From NCBI RefSeq assembly GCF_025934275.1, contig NZ_JAICYI010000003.1, positions 1 through 64,000 on the forward strand: a DNA stretch of 64,000 nt, given 5' to 3'. Position 1 is the stretch's first letter. Each line of letters opens with the position of its first letter. Source of the stretch: Phenylobacterium sp. Its GTDB lineage: Bacteria > Pseudomonadota > Alphaproteobacteria > Caulobacterales > Caulobacteraceae. Under the pieces are notes generated by a model. That model was given only the letters and a program-made list of their open reading frames with translations, had not been told where the DNA came from and did not search any database. Made by a program: the position numbers and the translations under genes. Positions 19,675 to 29,111 of the stretch are shown piece by piece.

Positions 19675-20903
19675 ATCCGCCGCCCCAGCGCCTGCGCCAC
19701 CGTGGCCACGTCCTTGTCGCCACGGCCGGAGAGGTTCAGCACCACGATCCCGTCGGGACCCACCTCGCGGCAGATCTCCGGCAGCCGCGCCAGCGCGTGA
19801 GCGCTCTCCAGCGCCGGGATGATGCCCTCGAGCTCGGCGCAGAGCTGGAAAGCCTCCAGCGTCTCCGCATCGGTGGCGGTCAGGTAGGTCGCGCGGCCCA
19901 CGTCGTGCAGCCAGGAATGCTCCGGGCCGATGCCGGGATAATCAAGGCCGGCGGAAATCGAGTGCGCCTCGGTGATCTGGCCCTCGGCGTCCTGCAGCAG
20001 ATAGGTCTTATTGCCGTGCAGCACTCCGGGGCGGCCGCCGTTGATCGCCGCGGCGTGGCGCGCGTCCAGCCCCTCGCCCGCGGCCTCCACGCCGAACAGC
20101 CTCACCCCCTCGTCGTTGAGGAATGGGTGGAACAGGCCGATGGCGTTGGAGCCGCCGCCGACGCAAGCCACCAACGCGTCGGGCAGCCGCCCCTCGGCCT
20201 CGAGGATCTGCGCCCGCGCCTCGCGGCCGATGACGCACTGGAAATCGCGGACCATTTCCGGATAGGGGTGCGGCCCCGCCGCCGAGCCGATCAGGTAGTA
20301 GGTGTCGTGGACGTTGGTGACCCAGTCGCGCAGCGCCTCGTTCATCGCGTCCTTGAGGGTGGCCGAGCCCGACGCGACCGGCCGCACCTCCGCACCCAGC
20401 AGGTTCATGCGGAAGACGTTCGGCTTCTGCCGCTCCACGTCCACCTCGCCCATGTAGATCACGCAGGGCAGGCCGAAGCGGGCGCAGACGGTCGCGGTGG
20501 CCACGCCGTGCTGACCGGCGCCGGTCTCGGCGATGATCCGGGTCTTGCCCATCCGCATGGCCAGCAGGATCTGGCCCATGCAGTTGTTGATCTTGTGCGC
20601 GCCGGTGTGGTTCAGCTCCTCGCGCTTGAAGTAGACCCGCGCTCGGCCCAGGTGCGCGCTCAGGCGCTCGGCGAAATAGAGCGGCGAGGGGCGGCCCACA
20701 TAGTGCTTCAGGTAGCCGGCGAGCTCGGCCTGGAAGGCTGGATCGGCCTTCGCCGCCCGATAGGCCGCATCCAGCTCGTGGACCAGCGGCATCAAGGTCT
20801 CGGGCACGAAGCGACCGCCATAGTCGCCGAAGCGGCCCTCGGCGTCCGGATAGGCCGTGTAGTCGTTGGGCCGGCCTGCAGGTCTCGATGTGGGGGCGTT
20901 CAC
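19671..20903 (-). CDS. trpB: Tryptophan synthase beta chain
   Basis: 410 residues, PLP enzyme that joins indole and serine to tryptophan. The PLP lysine is in [15 protein letters not shown], the phosphate loop is [12 protein letters not shown], and the COMM-domain region [16 protein letters not shown] is present. A GTG at 20903 is the start ([12 protein letters not shown]). It follows trpF by 16 bases and overlaps trpA. Confidence 0.97.
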   Translation of the reverse strand: MNAPTSRPAGRPNDYTAYPDAEGRFGDYGGRFVPETLMPLVHELDAAYRAAKADPAFQAELAGYLKHYVGRPSPLYFAERLSAHLGRARVYFKREELNHTGAHKINNCMGQILLAMRMGKTRIIAETGAGQHGVATATVCARFGLPCVIYMGEVDVERQKPNVFRMNLLGAEVRPVASGSATLKDAMNEALRDWVTNVHDTYYLIGSAAGPHPYPEMVRDFQCVIGREARAQILEAEGRLPDALVACVGGGSNAIGLFHPFLNDEGVRLFGVEAAGEGLDARHAAAINGGRPGVLHGNKTYLLQDAEGQITEAHSISAGLDYPGIGPEHSWLHDVGRATYLTATDAETLEAFQLCAELEGIIPALESAHALARLPEICREVGPDGIVVLNLSGRGDKDVATVAQALGRRI

Positions 20904-20919
20904 GGGTGCGCTTGGGGCG

Positions 20920-21561
20920 TCAGGCCTTGCGGGCGGCGTCCAGGAACGCCGTGATCAAGGCCGGGTCCTTTAGTCCGGGACCGCGCTCCACGCCAGAGGA
21001 AACGTCGACCATCGGCGCGCCGGAGCGCTGCACGGCCTCGGCGACGTTCCAGGGGTTGAGCCCTCCCGCCAGGAACCACGGCCGGCGGAAGGCCCGGCCG
21101 GCGAGCAGGCTCCAGTCGAACGGCGCGCCGAGGCCGCCGGCGCGCTCGGCGTCCTTCGGCGGCTTGGCGTCGAACATCAGGTGCTCGGCCACGGCCTCGT
21201 AGTCGGCCGCCGCCTCCAGGTCTGCGGGCTCCGCGACGGGAAGGGCCTTGATCACACCCGCGCCCGAGCGGGCGGCGACCGCCCGCGCGCGGGCCGGCGT
21301 CTCGCGCCCGTGCAGCTGGATGAAGTCGGGCCGAAGCCCTTCGGCGATGCGATCGACGTCGCCGTCGGTCGGATCGACCGCGACGGCCACGATCTTCGCC
21401 CGCCCGCGGACCGCTTCGGCCAGCCGGGCGGCCGCCTCGATCGGAAGCCTGCGCGGACTCGCCTCGATGAACGCGAAGCCCAGATAAGCCGCGCCGCCCG
21501 CCAGCGCCGCGCGGATCGCCTCGGGCGTGCTCACCCCGCAGATTTTCGCGCTGACCGCCAT
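20920..21561 (-). CDS. trpF: Phosphoribosylanthranilate isomerase
   Basis: 213-residue TIM barrel, third step of the tryptophan branch. The N-terminus [16 protein letters not shown] holds the catalytic Cys. [20 protein letters not shown] and the phosphate-binding [14 protein letters not shown] and [12 protein letters not shown]-type segments complete the family pattern. First gene of the trpFBA-accD-folC operon. A TTGCGG/TTTATC pair could form a promoter within 35 bases upstream, which would give a nearly leaderless message. No Trp-rich leader peptide or attenuator is seen upstream. Confidence 0.96.
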   Translation of the reverse strand: MAVSAKICGVSTPEAIRAALAGGAAYLGFAFIEASPRRLPIEAAARLAEAVRGRAKIVAVAVDPTDGDVDRIAEGLRPDFIQLHGRETPARARAVAARSGAGVIKALPVAEPADLEAAADYEAVAEHLMFDAKPPKDAERAGGLGAPFDWSLLAGRAFRRPWFLAGGLNPWNVAEAVQRSGAPMVDVSSGVERGPGLKDPALITAFLDAARKA

Positions 21562-21689
21562 GGCCCCGATAAAGGCCCTCGACAGCCCAGCCGCAAGGCC
21601 GCGGGCGCCGGAACAGCCGCGACCGGTCGCCGGTTCTCTCCGAACGCCCCCGCCGGATCGATCGGGCGCGTGAGTTCTGGACGTCTGGA

Positions 21690-22175
21690 CTAATGCCGCG
21701 TCGGCGTGCGGCTCTCGCCCTGGGTCTTCAGGAGATCGCGGATCTCCATCAGCAGCGCCTCCTGCGGGCCGGGCGCGGCCTTCTCGGAGTCCGGCTTGGC
21801 CGCATCGCGGCGGCGGATGGTGTTCACCAGCTTGACCAGCAGGAACACCACCCAGGCCACGATCACGAACTTGATCATGGTGTTGAGGAAGGCGCCGTAG
21901 TGCACCGCCACTTCCTCGTTCGCCTTGGTCGCCGGGTTGTCGGGCTTCAGCACCCACTTGAGCTGCGCGAAATCTATCCCCGATGTCAGCAGCCCGATCG
22001 GCGGCATCACCACCTCGTCGACCAGCGATTTGACGATGTCGCCGAAGGCGGCGCCCAGGATCACGCCCACCGCCAGGTCGATGACGTTGCCGCGGGCGAT
22101 GAACTCGCGGAACTCGCCGAGGATCGGGACCCGCTTCTCCGCGGCCTGCAACGGATCGGGAAGTTTGACGGCCAA
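21690..22175 (-). CDS. mscL: Large-conductance mechanosensitive channel MscL
   Basis: 161 residues. Opens under membrane tension to release solutes during osmotic downshock. First transmembrane helix IDLAVGVILGAAFGDIVKSL, second helix FVIVAWVVFLLVKLVNTI, and a charged cytoplasmic helix at the C-terminus. The periplasmic loop (about 65-92) is somewhat longer than in E. coli. The apparent start is TTG at 22175, 5 bases after the ihfB stop, with only a weak ribosome-binding site; translation may be coupled to ihfB. Confidence 0.93.
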   Translation of the reverse strand: MAVKLPDPLQAAEKRVPILGEFREFIARGNVIDLAVGVILGAAFGDIVKSLVDEVVMPPIGLLTSGIDFAQLKWVLKPDNPATKANEEVAVHYGAFLNTMIKFVIVAWVVFLLVKLVNTIRRRDAAKPDSEKAAPGPQEALLMEIRDLLKTQGESRTPTRH

Positions 22176-22180
22176 GGAAA

Positions 22181-22468
22181 CTACTCGTCCGTCGCGTTGA
22201 GCCGCTCGCGCAGTTCCTTGCCGCTCTTGAAGAAGGGCACATGCTTGGCACGCACGGCCACCGGCTCGCCGGTGCGCGGATTGCGCCCGGCGCGGGCCTC
22301 GCGCGAGCGCACCGAGAGCGCCCCGAACCCGCGCAGCTCGACGCGGCCGCCTTGCTCGAGGGCCTGGATCATCCGCTCCAGCACGACGCTCACCACGCGC
22401 TCGATATCCCGCTGGGTGAGGTGGGGGTTCTCCTCGGCGAGTTTGGCGATCAGTTCCGACTTGATCAT
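22181..22468 (-). CDS. ihfB: Integration host factor subunit beta
   Basis: 95-residue DNA-bending protein of the HU/IHF family; with IhfA it shapes promoters, including those for sigma-54, whose gene rpoN is also in this window. [19 protein letters not shown] starts the protein, and the DNA-binding arm is [20 protein letters not shown] with the intercalating Pro. ATG at 22468 was chosen over upstream in-frame codons because it matches the family N-terminus. It lies downstream of rpsA, the classic cmk-rpsA-ihfB order. Confidence 0.95.
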   Translation of the reverse strand: MIKSELIAKLAEENPHLTQRDIERVVSVVLERMIQALEQGGRVELRGFGALSVRSREARAGRNPRTGEPVAVRAKHVPFFKSGKELRERLNATDE

Positions 22469-22611
22469 GCGGGCCCCTCGAACGGCGCGACCATGGGCGA
22501 ACCAGCCATTGTATTCAAGGCGGAATTCGGGCTGACGCCCGATCACGGCGAAGCTTGCCCGGATTTGTGGCCGCCACAACCCACGCGCGTGGGTCGCCCA
22601 CGCACACGCAA

Positions 22612-22639
22612 ACGGCGGACCGGTTCCCCGATCCGCCGT
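22612..22639 (-). terminator. Hairpin terminator downstream of rpsA
   Basis: On the minus strand a 12-base-pair stem (ACGGCGGATCGG with CCGGTCCGCCGT) closed by a GGAA tetraloop lies 28 bases after the rpsA stop. One pair is G-U in minus-strand RNA but would be a C-A mismatch in plus-strand RNA, so the structure favours the minus strand. The trailing U-run is only three bases, so termination may be partial and let ihfB be transcribed. Confidence 0.6.
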
Positions 22640-22667
22640 CCGGCCGTGAACCCGCTGAGGAACGCGG

Positions 22668-24377
22668 TCAGTCCTTCTGGGCCTTCTCGCGCAGGGCGGC
22701 GCCCAGGATGTCGCCGAGCGATGCGCCGGAGTCGGAGGAGCCGAACTTCTCGATGGCCTCCTTCTCCTCGATCATCTCCAGCGCCTTCACCGACAGCGAG
22801 ACGCGGCGCGCGGCCTTGTCCACGTTGGTGATCATGGCGTCGATCCGATCGCCCACCGCAAAGCGTTCCGGCCGCTGGTCGGCGCGGTCGCGGGAAAGGT
22901 CCGACTTGCGGATGAAGGCGGTCATCGGCGCTTCGTCTTCGCCGAACTTCACCTCGATGCCGCCCGAGGTGACCTCGGTGACGGTCGCGGTGACGGTCTG
23001 CCCCTTGCGGTAGCTGTCGCCGGACATCGGATCGCCCGCCAGCTGCTTGATGCCGAGCGAGATGCGCTCCTTCTCGACGTCGACGTCGAGCACCCTGGCC
23101 TTGACCTGCTCGCCCTTGGTGTAGCGCGCGATGGCCTCTTCGCCCGGCGCCGTCCAGTCGAGGTCGGAGAGGTGCACCATGCCGTCGATGTCGTTGTCGA
23201 GGCCGATGAACAGGCCGAACTCGGTGGCGTTCTTGACCTCGCCTTCCACGGTCGAGCCGATCGGGTGGGCCTCAAGGAAGGCTTCCCACGGATTGGCCAT
23301 GGCCTGCTTCAGGCCCAGCGAGATGCGCCGCTTGGAGGCGTCCACGTCGAGGACGACGACTTCCACTTCCTGCGAGGTGGAGACGATCTTGCCGGGGTGG
23401 ACGTTCTTCTTGGTCCAGCTCATCTCGGAGACGTGGACCAGGCCCTCCACCCCCGGCTCCAGCTCCACGAAGGCGCCGTAGTCGGTGATGTTGGTGATGC
23501 GGCCCTTGAACTTGGCGCCCACCGGATACTTGGCCTCGACGCCGTCCCAGGGATCGGACTGCAGCTGCTTCATGCCAAGCGAGATGCGCTGCGTCTCGGG
23601 ATTGATCTTGACGATCTGCACCTTGACCGTGTCCCCCACCGCCAGCACCTGGCTCGGGTGCGAGACGCGCTTCCAGCTCATGTCCGTGACGTGCAGCAGG
23701 CCGTCGATCCCGCCCAGGTCCACGAAGGCGCCGTAGTCGGTGATGTTCTTGACCACGCCTTCCCGGACTTCGCCCTCCTGCAGCTGGCTGACCAGCTCGG
23801 TGCGCTGCTCGGCGCGGGCCTCCTCCAGGATCGCCCGGCGGGAGACCACGATGTTGCCGCGCGGCCGGTCCATCTTGAGGATGGCGAACGGCTGCTCGCG
23901 GCCCATCAGCGGGCCCACGTCGCGCACCGGGCGGATGTCCACCTGGCTGCCCGGCAGGAAGGCCGAGGCGCCGCCCAGGTCGACGGTGAAGCCGCCCTTC
24001 ACGCGGCCGACGATGACGCCCATCACCGGCTCGTTCTTTTCATAGACGGCTTCCAGGCGCGTCCAGGCCTCTTCGCGGCGGGCCTTCTCGCGGCTGATCA
24101 CCGCCTCGCCCAGCGCATTCTCGACGCGCTCCAGGAACACCTCGACCGTGTCGCCCGGCTTCAAGGCGGTCTTGCCGTCCTCGCCCTGGCCGAACTCCTT
24201 CAGCGGCACGCGGCCCTCGGTCTTGAGGCCCACGTCGACAATGGCGAAGTCCTTCTCGACGGCCACGACCTTGCCGTGGACCACCTGGCCCTCCATGAGA
24301 TCGCGCCCGCCAAGGGATTCGTCGAGCAGCGCGGCGAAATCGTCGCGCGAGGGATTGAGGCTTAGGTCGTCAGCCAT
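22668..24377 (-). CDS. rpsA: 30S ribosomal protein S1
   Basis: 569 residues with six S1 (OB-fold) repeats, binding mRNA for translation initiation. The repeats are visible as recurring [39 protein letters not shown] and [20 protein letters not shown] segments. ATG at 24377 gives [20 protein letters not shown]; the upstream in-frame extension is unlike the family. A leader of about 125 bases separates it from cmk. Confidence 0.96.
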   Translation of the reverse strand: MADDLSLNPSRDDFAALLDESLGGRDLMEGQVVHGKVVAVEKDFAIVDVGLKTEGRVPLKEFGQGEDGKTALKPGDTVEVFLERVENALGEAVISREKARREEAWTRLEAVYEKNEPVMGVIVGRVKGGFTVDLGGASAFLPGSQVDIRPVRDVGPLMGREQPFAILKMDRPRGNIVVSRRAILEEARAEQRTELVSQLQEGEVREGVVKNITDYGAFVDLGGIDGLLHVTDMSWKRVSHPSQVLAVGDTVKVQIVKINPETQRISLGMKQLQSDPWDGVEAKYPVGAKFKGRITNITDYGAFVELEPGVEGLVHVSEMSWTKKNVHPGKIVSTSQEVEVVVLDVDASKRRISLGLKQAMANPWEAFLEAHPIGSTVEGEVKNATEFGLFIGLDNDIDGMVHLSDLDWTAPGEEAIARYTKGEQVKARVLDVDVEKERISLGIKQLAGDPMSGDSYRKGQTVTATVTEVTSGGIEVKFGEDEAPMTAFIRKSDLSRDRADQRPERFAVGDRIDAMITNVDKAARRVSLSVKALEMIEEKEAIEKFGSSDSGASLGDILGAALREKAQKD

Positions 24378-24501
24378 GTTCTCTTTCGTTTTCAAATGGC
24401 GGCAAGGCCCCGCTGCAGCCGCAGTCGGGCGCCTGGCGCCGGTCCAAGGTGTGTGATCTGCCCGCAGCCGTCTTTCGCAGGTGAGGCGCGGTTGGATTTG
24501 C

Positions 24502-25149
24502 TCAGCTGGTCTCCCAGCGGGCGCGCGCCGCCTCGACGATGCGGCGGGCCGCATCGGCGGCCTGCTCTATAGTCATTTCGGAGGTGTCGAGCAAGGTTGC
24601 GTCGTTCGCGGGGCGCATCGGGGCGGCGTCCCGGCGGCCGTCGCGGGCGTCGCGGCGGCGGATGTCGGCGCGCACCTCGTCGAGGCTCACAGCCTCGCCC
24701 TGGGCCCTGAGCTGCTTCCAGCGACGCTCGGCGCGGACCTCGGGCCGGGCGGTCACGTAGAGCTTGGCCGGGGCGTCCGGGCAGATCACCGTGCCGATGT
24801 CGCGGCCGTCGAGCACGGCGCCGCCCTCCTGGCCGGCGAAGGTCTGCTGGAAGGCCAGCAGGGCCTCGCGCACGTGCGGGTGCACCGCCGCCCGGCTGGC
24901 GAGCTCGCCCGCCTCGCGCGTGCGCAGCGCCGGATCGGCGAGCTGGTCGGCGGTCAGCGTCGCGGCGGCGGCCTTGCAGGCGGCAGGATCATCGATATCC
25001 CCCGCCTTCTGCGCGAGCACGCCCACCGCCCGATAGAGCAGGCCCGTGTCGAGCACCGGCAGCTCGTAGGTCTCGCCGAGCCGCTTGGCGATCGTCCCCT
25101 TGCCTGAGGCCGCCGGACCGTCCACCGCGATGACGAACGGGCCCTTCAT
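24502..25149 (-). CDS. cmk: Cytidylate kinase
   Basis: 215-residue nucleoside monophosphate kinase that phosphorylates CMP and dCMP. Walker A AVDGPAASGKGTIAKRLGE is at residues 8-26. LDGRDIGTVICPDAPAKLYV and DIRRRDARDGRRDAAPM are the NMP-binding and lid segments. Its ATG follows the aroA stop directly with no spacer, so the two are coupled. Confidence 0.95.
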   Translation of the reverse strand: MKGPFVIAVDGPAASGKGTIAKRLGETYELPVLDTGLLYRAVGVLAQKAGDIDDPAACKAAAATLTADQLADPALRTREAGELASRAAVHPHVREALLAFQQTFAGQEGGAVLDGRDIGTVICPDAPAKLYVTARPEVRAERRWKQLRAQGEAVSLDEVRADIRRRDARDGRRDAAPMRPANDATLLDTSEMTIEQAADAARRIVEAARARWETS

Positions 25150-26475
25150 CTAGCTGGAGATGTCCCCGCCCAGGCCGCGCATCAGCTCGGCGAAGCCCGG
25201 GAAGCTGGTGGCGATCATGCCGGCCTGGTCGACCGCCACGGGAGCCTCGCTCGCGAGGCCCAGCACCAGATGCGACATGGCGATCCGGTGGTCTCCGTGG
25301 GTGGCGACCAGCCCGCCGCCCGCCACGGCGTGGTTGCCGCGCACCGAGCCCACGACGGTCAGCCCTTCCGGCTCTTCCTCCACGCCCACGCCGCAGGCCG
25401 AAAGGCCCTGCGCCATCAGTGCGATCCGATCGCTTTCCTTGACCCTGAGCTCCGCCAGGCCGCGCATCACGGTCGCGCCCTCGGCGAAGGCCGCGGCGAC
25501 GCCGAGGATCGGATATTCGTCGATCATCGAGGGCGCGCGCTCGGGCGGCACGACCACGCCGCGCAGCTGCGAGTGGCGCGCGGTGACGTCGCCCACCTGC
25601 TCGCCGCCCTCTTCGCGAACGTCCGAGACGCTGAGGTCCGCGCCCATCTCGCGCAGGGTCTCGATCAGGCCGGTGCGCAGGGGATTGAGCAGCACCCCCT
25701 CCACCGTGACCTCCGAGCCCGGGGTGATCAGCGCCGCCACCAGCGGGAACGCCGCCGAGGAGGGATCGCCGGGGACCCGCACGAGCGTGCCGCGCAGCGC
25801 CTGGCCGCCGGCCAGCGAGATCCGCCGGCCGCCCCCCTCTTCCGCCACCTCGACCCGGGCCCCGAAGGCGCGGAGCATGCGCTCGGTGTGGTCGCGCGTC
25901 GCCTCCGGCTCGACCACTTCGGCTCCCCCCTCGGCGTGCAGCCCCGCCAGCAGCACGGCTGATTTCACCTGCGCCGAGGGCTCGGGCAGCCGGTAGCTGA
26001 TGCGCTTCAACCCGCCCCCCTGCAGGGTCAGCGGCAAGCGATCGCCGCTGCGCGCCGCCCATCGCGCGCCCATCTCCCCCAGCGGCTTCAGCACCCGCCG
26101 CATCGGCCGTTCGCGCAGGCTCGCGTCGCCGGTGAAGGTCGCCGCCAGCGGGAAACCCGCGGCGGCCCCGAGGATCAGCCGCGCGCCGGTGCCGGAGTTG
26201 CCGCAGTCGATGACGTCGGCCGGCTCGGCGAAGCCGCCGGCGCCGACCACCCTCCAGCGCCCCTCGCCCCGCCGCCTCGCCTCGGCGCCGAAGGCGCGCA
26301 TGGCGGCGGCGGTGCGCAGCACGTCGTCGCCCTCCAGGAGTCCCTCGATCTGCGTCTCGCCATGCGCCAGCGCGCCCAGGATCAGCGCCCGGTGCGAGAT
26401 GGATTTGTCCCCCGGCGCGCGCACGCGGCCGGTCAGCGGACCCGCCCGCCCGACGGTCAGTCGCCGCGCCGTCAT
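25150..26475 (-). CDS. aroA: 3-phosphoshikimate 1-carboxyvinyltransferase (EPSP synthase), class II-like
   Basis: 441 residues. Transfers enolpyruvate from PEP to shikimate-3-phosphate in the shikimate pathway. [19 protein letters not shown] near the N-terminus, [20 protein letters not shown] and [10 protein letters not shown] are family motifs. The overall pattern resembles the class II enzymes known from Agrobacterium CP4. However, the loop reads [10 protein letters not shown], keeping Gly where the CP4 enzyme has Ala, so by inference it need not be glyphosate-insensitive. ATG at 26475 was preferred over an upstream extension of 42 residues. Confidence 0.94.
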   Translation of the reverse strand: MTARRLTVGRAGPLTGRVRAPGDKSISHRALILGALAHGETQIEGLLEGDDVLRTAAAMRAFGAEARRRGEGRWRVVGAGGFAEPADVIDCGNSGTGARLILGAAAGFPLAATFTGDASLRERPMRRVLKPLGEMGARWAARSGDRLPLTLQGGGLKRISYRLPEPSAQVKSAVLLAGLHAEGGAEVVEPEATRDHTERMLRAFGARVEVAEEGGGRRISLAGGQALRGTLVRVPGDPSSAAFPLVAALITPGSEVTVEGVLLNPLRTGLIETLREMGADLSVSDVREEGGEQVGDVTARHSQLRGVVVPPERAPSMIDEYPILGVAAAFAEGATVMRGLAELRVKESDRIALMAQGLSACGVGVEEEPEGLTVVGSVRGNHAVAGGGLVATHGDHRIAMSHLVLGLASEAPVAVDQAGMIATSFPGFAELMRGLGGDISS

Positions 26476-26600
26476 GGGTGGAAAACGAGCCTCCCGAGGC
26501 CTTCTAGATTCACGAGGGGGAATGCTTTTGACAGTCGCCTCCCTCCATGGCAAGGGAGCCCGCTTTCCGCGACCCCCGAGACGTTCAGAGGCTTCCGACA

Positions 26601-27068
26601 TTGGCCAATCCCGAGCTGGGCGCCAAACAGATCTGCCCGCACTGCCAGGCGAAGTTCTACGACCTCAACAAGCGGCCGGCCCATTGCCCGAAGTGCGCCA
26701 CGGAGTTCGATCCGGACGAGGCGATCCGCAATCGCCGGGTTCGCGCGCGCGTCGCGGCGCCGGAAGCCGAGGTCGAGGAGGAGCGCGAAGACCAGGTCCT
26801 GGAGCCTGCGGAAGCCGAGGAAGAGGAAGAGGAGGACGTCGCCGCCCCCGAGCTGGACGAGGTGGCCGACGAGCCGCCGCTGGCCGGCGACGAGGACGAA
26901 GAGAACGGGGTCGAGCCGGGCGTCAGCCCGGTGTCGGAGGACCTCGGCGAGTTCGCCGACGACGAGGATGTCGAGGACGACGCCGACGTGCCCTTCCTGG
27001 AAGAGGACGAGGACGAATTCGACGACTCCGAAATCGAAGGCCTTCCCGACCAGGGCGACGACGAGTAG
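26601..27068 (+). CDS. FYDLN acid family protein (TIGR02300-like)
   Basis: 155 residues. The N-terminus has a zinc ribbon with CPHC and CPKC flanking the name-giving FYDLN motif. After about residue 55 the protein is a low-complexity acidic tail of Glu and Asp ending in GDDE. Molecular function is unknown in this alphaproteobacterial family. TTG at 26601 was chosen because it yields the family-typical start (M)[14 protein letters not shown] and has AGAGG 9 bases upstream; an ATG at 26547 would add 18 residues. It is divergent from aroA. Confidence 0.85.
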   Translation: MANPELGAKQICPHCQAKFYDLNKRPAHCPKCATEFDPDEAIRNRRVRARVAAPEAEVEEEREDQVLEPAEAEEEEEEDVAAPELDEVADEPPLAGDEDEENGVEPGVSPVSEDLGEFADDEDVEDDADVPFLEEDEDEFDDSEIEGLPDQGDDE

Positions 27069-27078
27069 CCGAGGACCC

Positions 27079-27094
27079 CGGCGCCTTTGCGCCG
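27079..27094 (+). terminator. Short GC hairpin after the FYDLN gene
   Basis: CGGCGC-CTTT-GCGCCG, a perfect six-base-pair stem 10 bases after the stop codon. It is not followed by a T-run, so it may be only a weak terminator or an RNA-stabilising end. Confidence 0.35.
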
Positions 27095-27189
27095 CGGCAA
27101 AATCGTCCCGCAGCGGTCTTGATCGCGTCCGGCTGTTTGAATAGGTTCCGCGCCTCCCGGCGGCCGTGGTCGCAGGGCCCGACGACCTC

Positions 27190-27265
27190 GGGGCTATAGC
27201 TCAGTTGGTAGAGCGCTTGAATGGCATTCAAGAGGTCAGCGGTTCGACTCCGCTTAGCTCCACCA
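27190..27265 (+). tRNA. tRNA-Ala (anticodon GGC)
   Basis: 76 bases with encoded CCA. The acceptor stem GGGGCTA pairs with TAGCTCC (one G-U). The D arm has GCTCAGTTGGTAGAGC. The anticodon stem CTTGA/TCAAG encloses loop ATGGCAT with anticodon GGC (reads GCC/GCU). The T arm contains GGTTCGACTCC. A TTGATC at 27119 could be part of its promoter, but the match is weak. Confidence 0.96.
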
Positions 27266-27266
27266 T

Positions 27267-27297
27267 GAACCCCGCCCGCAAGCCGCTGGCGGGGTTC
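27267..27297. terminator. Terminator hairpin after tRNA-Ala, shared with convergent acyl-CoA dehydrogenase gene
   Basis: GAACCCCGCC pairs over 10 bases with GGCGGGGTTC around an 11-base loop, starting 2 bases after the tRNA CCA end. It lies between two converging units (tRNA and the dehydrogenase gene ending at 27314) and may serve both; neither side has a strong T-run. Confidence 0.6.
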
Positions 27298-27313
27298 GCC
27301 TCTTCCGGGAGGC

Positions 27314-28969
27314 TCACGGGAAGGCCACGGCGGCGCGCTCGACGATCGGGCGCAGATCTGCGTCTTCGACGGTCAGGCCAAACGCATCGCCACCACCACC
27401 GAGCCGGCTGGCGATGAAGCCCTCGGCCACGAAGCTCGGCGCGTGCCGCAGGAGCAGCGCCGCCTGCAGCGTCACCACCAGCTCGCGGCAGAGCCGGCGG
27501 GCGGCGCTTTCGGGAACCTCGGCGCGGGCCGTGGCGAGCAGGGCCTCGATCCGGGCGTCCAGCCGCGGATCGCCACGGGCGGCCGCCAGCTCGGCCTCCA
27601 GCGCGGCCAGGGTCTCAGGCTCGCGGCGGAGCGCGCGCAGCACGTCGAGGCAGACCACGTTGCCGGAGCCTTCCCAGATCGAATAGACCGGCAGCTCGCG
27701 ATAGAGGCGCGGCATGCCGCTGTCCTCGACGTAGCCGTTGCCGCCCAGCACCTCGAGCGCCTCGGCGGCCAGCATCGGGCCGCGCTTGCAGACCCAGAAC
27801 TTGGCGGCCGGCGTGACCAGGCGGCGCAACAGGCCCTCGGACGCGTCGTCCTGCGCGTCGAAGGCGCGGGCCAGCCGGAAGGCGAGCGCCGTGGCGGCCT
27901 CGACCTCCAGCGCCATGTCGGCCAGCACGGCGGCCATCAGCGGATGGTCGACGAGCCGCTTCTGGAAAGCCGTGCGGTGGGCGGCGTGGTGGATCGCCTG
28001 GGCGAGCGCCTGGCGCTGCACGCCGGCCGAGCCCAGCACATTGTCCAGCCGCGTGTAGCCGACCATCTCGAGGATCGTGGCGATCCCGCGTCCCTCCTCG
28101 CCGATCAGCCAGCCGAGCGCAGTGTCGAACTCCACCTCACTGGAAGCATTGGAGCGATTGCCGAGCTTGTCCTTCAGCCGCTGCAGGCGGATCGCGTTGA
28201 GCTCGCCGGCCGGTGTCCATCGGGGCATGAAGAAACAGGAGAGCCCGCCCGGAGCCTGGGCCAGGACCAGGAAGGCGTCGCCCATCGGCGCGGAGAAGAA
28301 CCACTTGTGGCCGGTGATGCGATAGGCCTCGCCCGGCCCGCTGCGGGTCTCGGGTTCAGCGCGCGTGGTGTTGCTGCGGACGTCGCTGCCGCCCTGCTTC
28401 TCGGTCATCCCCATGCCCATCAGCGCGCCGGTCTTCTCGGACATCGGGCGATGCGCCGGATCGTAGCGGCGCGACAGGAGCTTCGGGAGCCACGCCTGGA
28501 CCTCGGCCGGCGCGCGCCGCAGCACCGGGATCGCCGCATAGGTCATGGAGATCGGGCAGCTGGTCCCGGCCTCCACCTGGCCGCTCATGTACAGGCCGGC
28601 GGCACGGCGGACATGCGCGCCCGGCTGCGGGTCGGACCACGGCGAGGCGTGGATGCCCTGCGCCACCTGCAGCGCCATCAACTCGTGGTAGGCGGGATGG
28701 AACTCCACCCAGTCGATGCGCCGCCCGAAGCGGTCGAAGGCGTGCAGCCTGGGCGTTTCGCGATTGGCCAGGGCGCCCAACTCGAGGACCTCGGGCGTCC
28801 CGAGCTTCGCGCCATACCGGGTCAGGTCGGCGATCGCCCAGCCGGCCCCCTCGCGGACCACCGCCTCGGTGAGCGCCCGATCCGAGGTGAACAGATTGTA
28901 GCCGACCAGCGGCGGCGGCTGGTTGAACACCTCCTGCGTCGCCAAGCCGGCGGTCGCGGGTCCGTCCAT
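27314..28969 (-). CDS. AidB-like acyl-CoA dehydrogenase family protein
   Basis: 551 residues, longer than ordinary acyl-CoA dehydrogenases (about 380) and matching the AidB/isovaleryl-like subfamily, which binds FAD and in E. coli is part of the adaptive response to alkylation. Signatures include FNQPPPLVGYNLFTSDRALT near the N-terminus, MGMTEKQGGSDVRSNTTRA, GHKWFFSAPMGDAFLVLAQA and the EVLGGNGYVEDSGMPRLYRE block. ATG at 28969 has GAGGAGG six bases upstream. It is divergent from the thiamine-diphosphate enzyme gene, so the two may share a control region (28970-29111). The substrate is not deducible. Confidence 0.88.
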   Translation of the reverse strand: MDGPATAGLATQEVFNQPPPLVGYNLFTSDRALTEAVVREGAGWAIADLTRYGAKLGTPEVLELGALANRETPRLHAFDRFGRRIDWVEFHPAYHELMALQVAQGIHASPWSDPQPGAHVRRAAGLYMSGQVEAGTSCPISMTYAAIPVLRRAPAEVQAWLPKLLSRRYDPAHRPMSEKTGALMGMGMTEKQGGSDVRSNTTRAEPETRSGPGEAYRITGHKWFFSAPMGDAFLVLAQAPGGLSCFFMPRWTPAGELNAIRLQRLKDKLGNRSNASSEVEFDTALGWLIGEEGRGIATILEMVGYTRLDNVLGSAGVQRQALAQAIHHAAHRTAFQKRLVDHPLMAAVLADMALEVEAATALAFRLARAFDAQDDASEGLLRRLVTPAAKFWVCKRGPMLAAEALEVLGGNGYVEDSGMPRLYRELPVYSIWEGSGNVVCLDVLRALRREPETLAALEAELAAARGDPRLDARIEALLATARAEVPESAARRLCRELVVTLQAALLLRHAPSFVAEGFIASRLGGGGDAFGLTVEDADLRPIVERAAVAFP

Positions 28970-29111
28970 CGCTGGCCTCCTCTCGCGGGCCGCGGTCCGC
29001 CCGCGCACCCACCCTGGGGGGAACGTTCAAGCCGGCATTCGGTTATCGGAGCGGGGCAGCCCGCCGCCGCCGCGCGGCTCGGCGCCGCTTGCCAACGAAA
29101 GGCGTTTTCCC

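Noticed and set aside
21562-21689. Possible trp attenuator upstream of trpF
   Set aside because: No leader peptide with tandem Trp codons and no mutually exclusive hairpins are seen; only a possible near-leaderless promoter.
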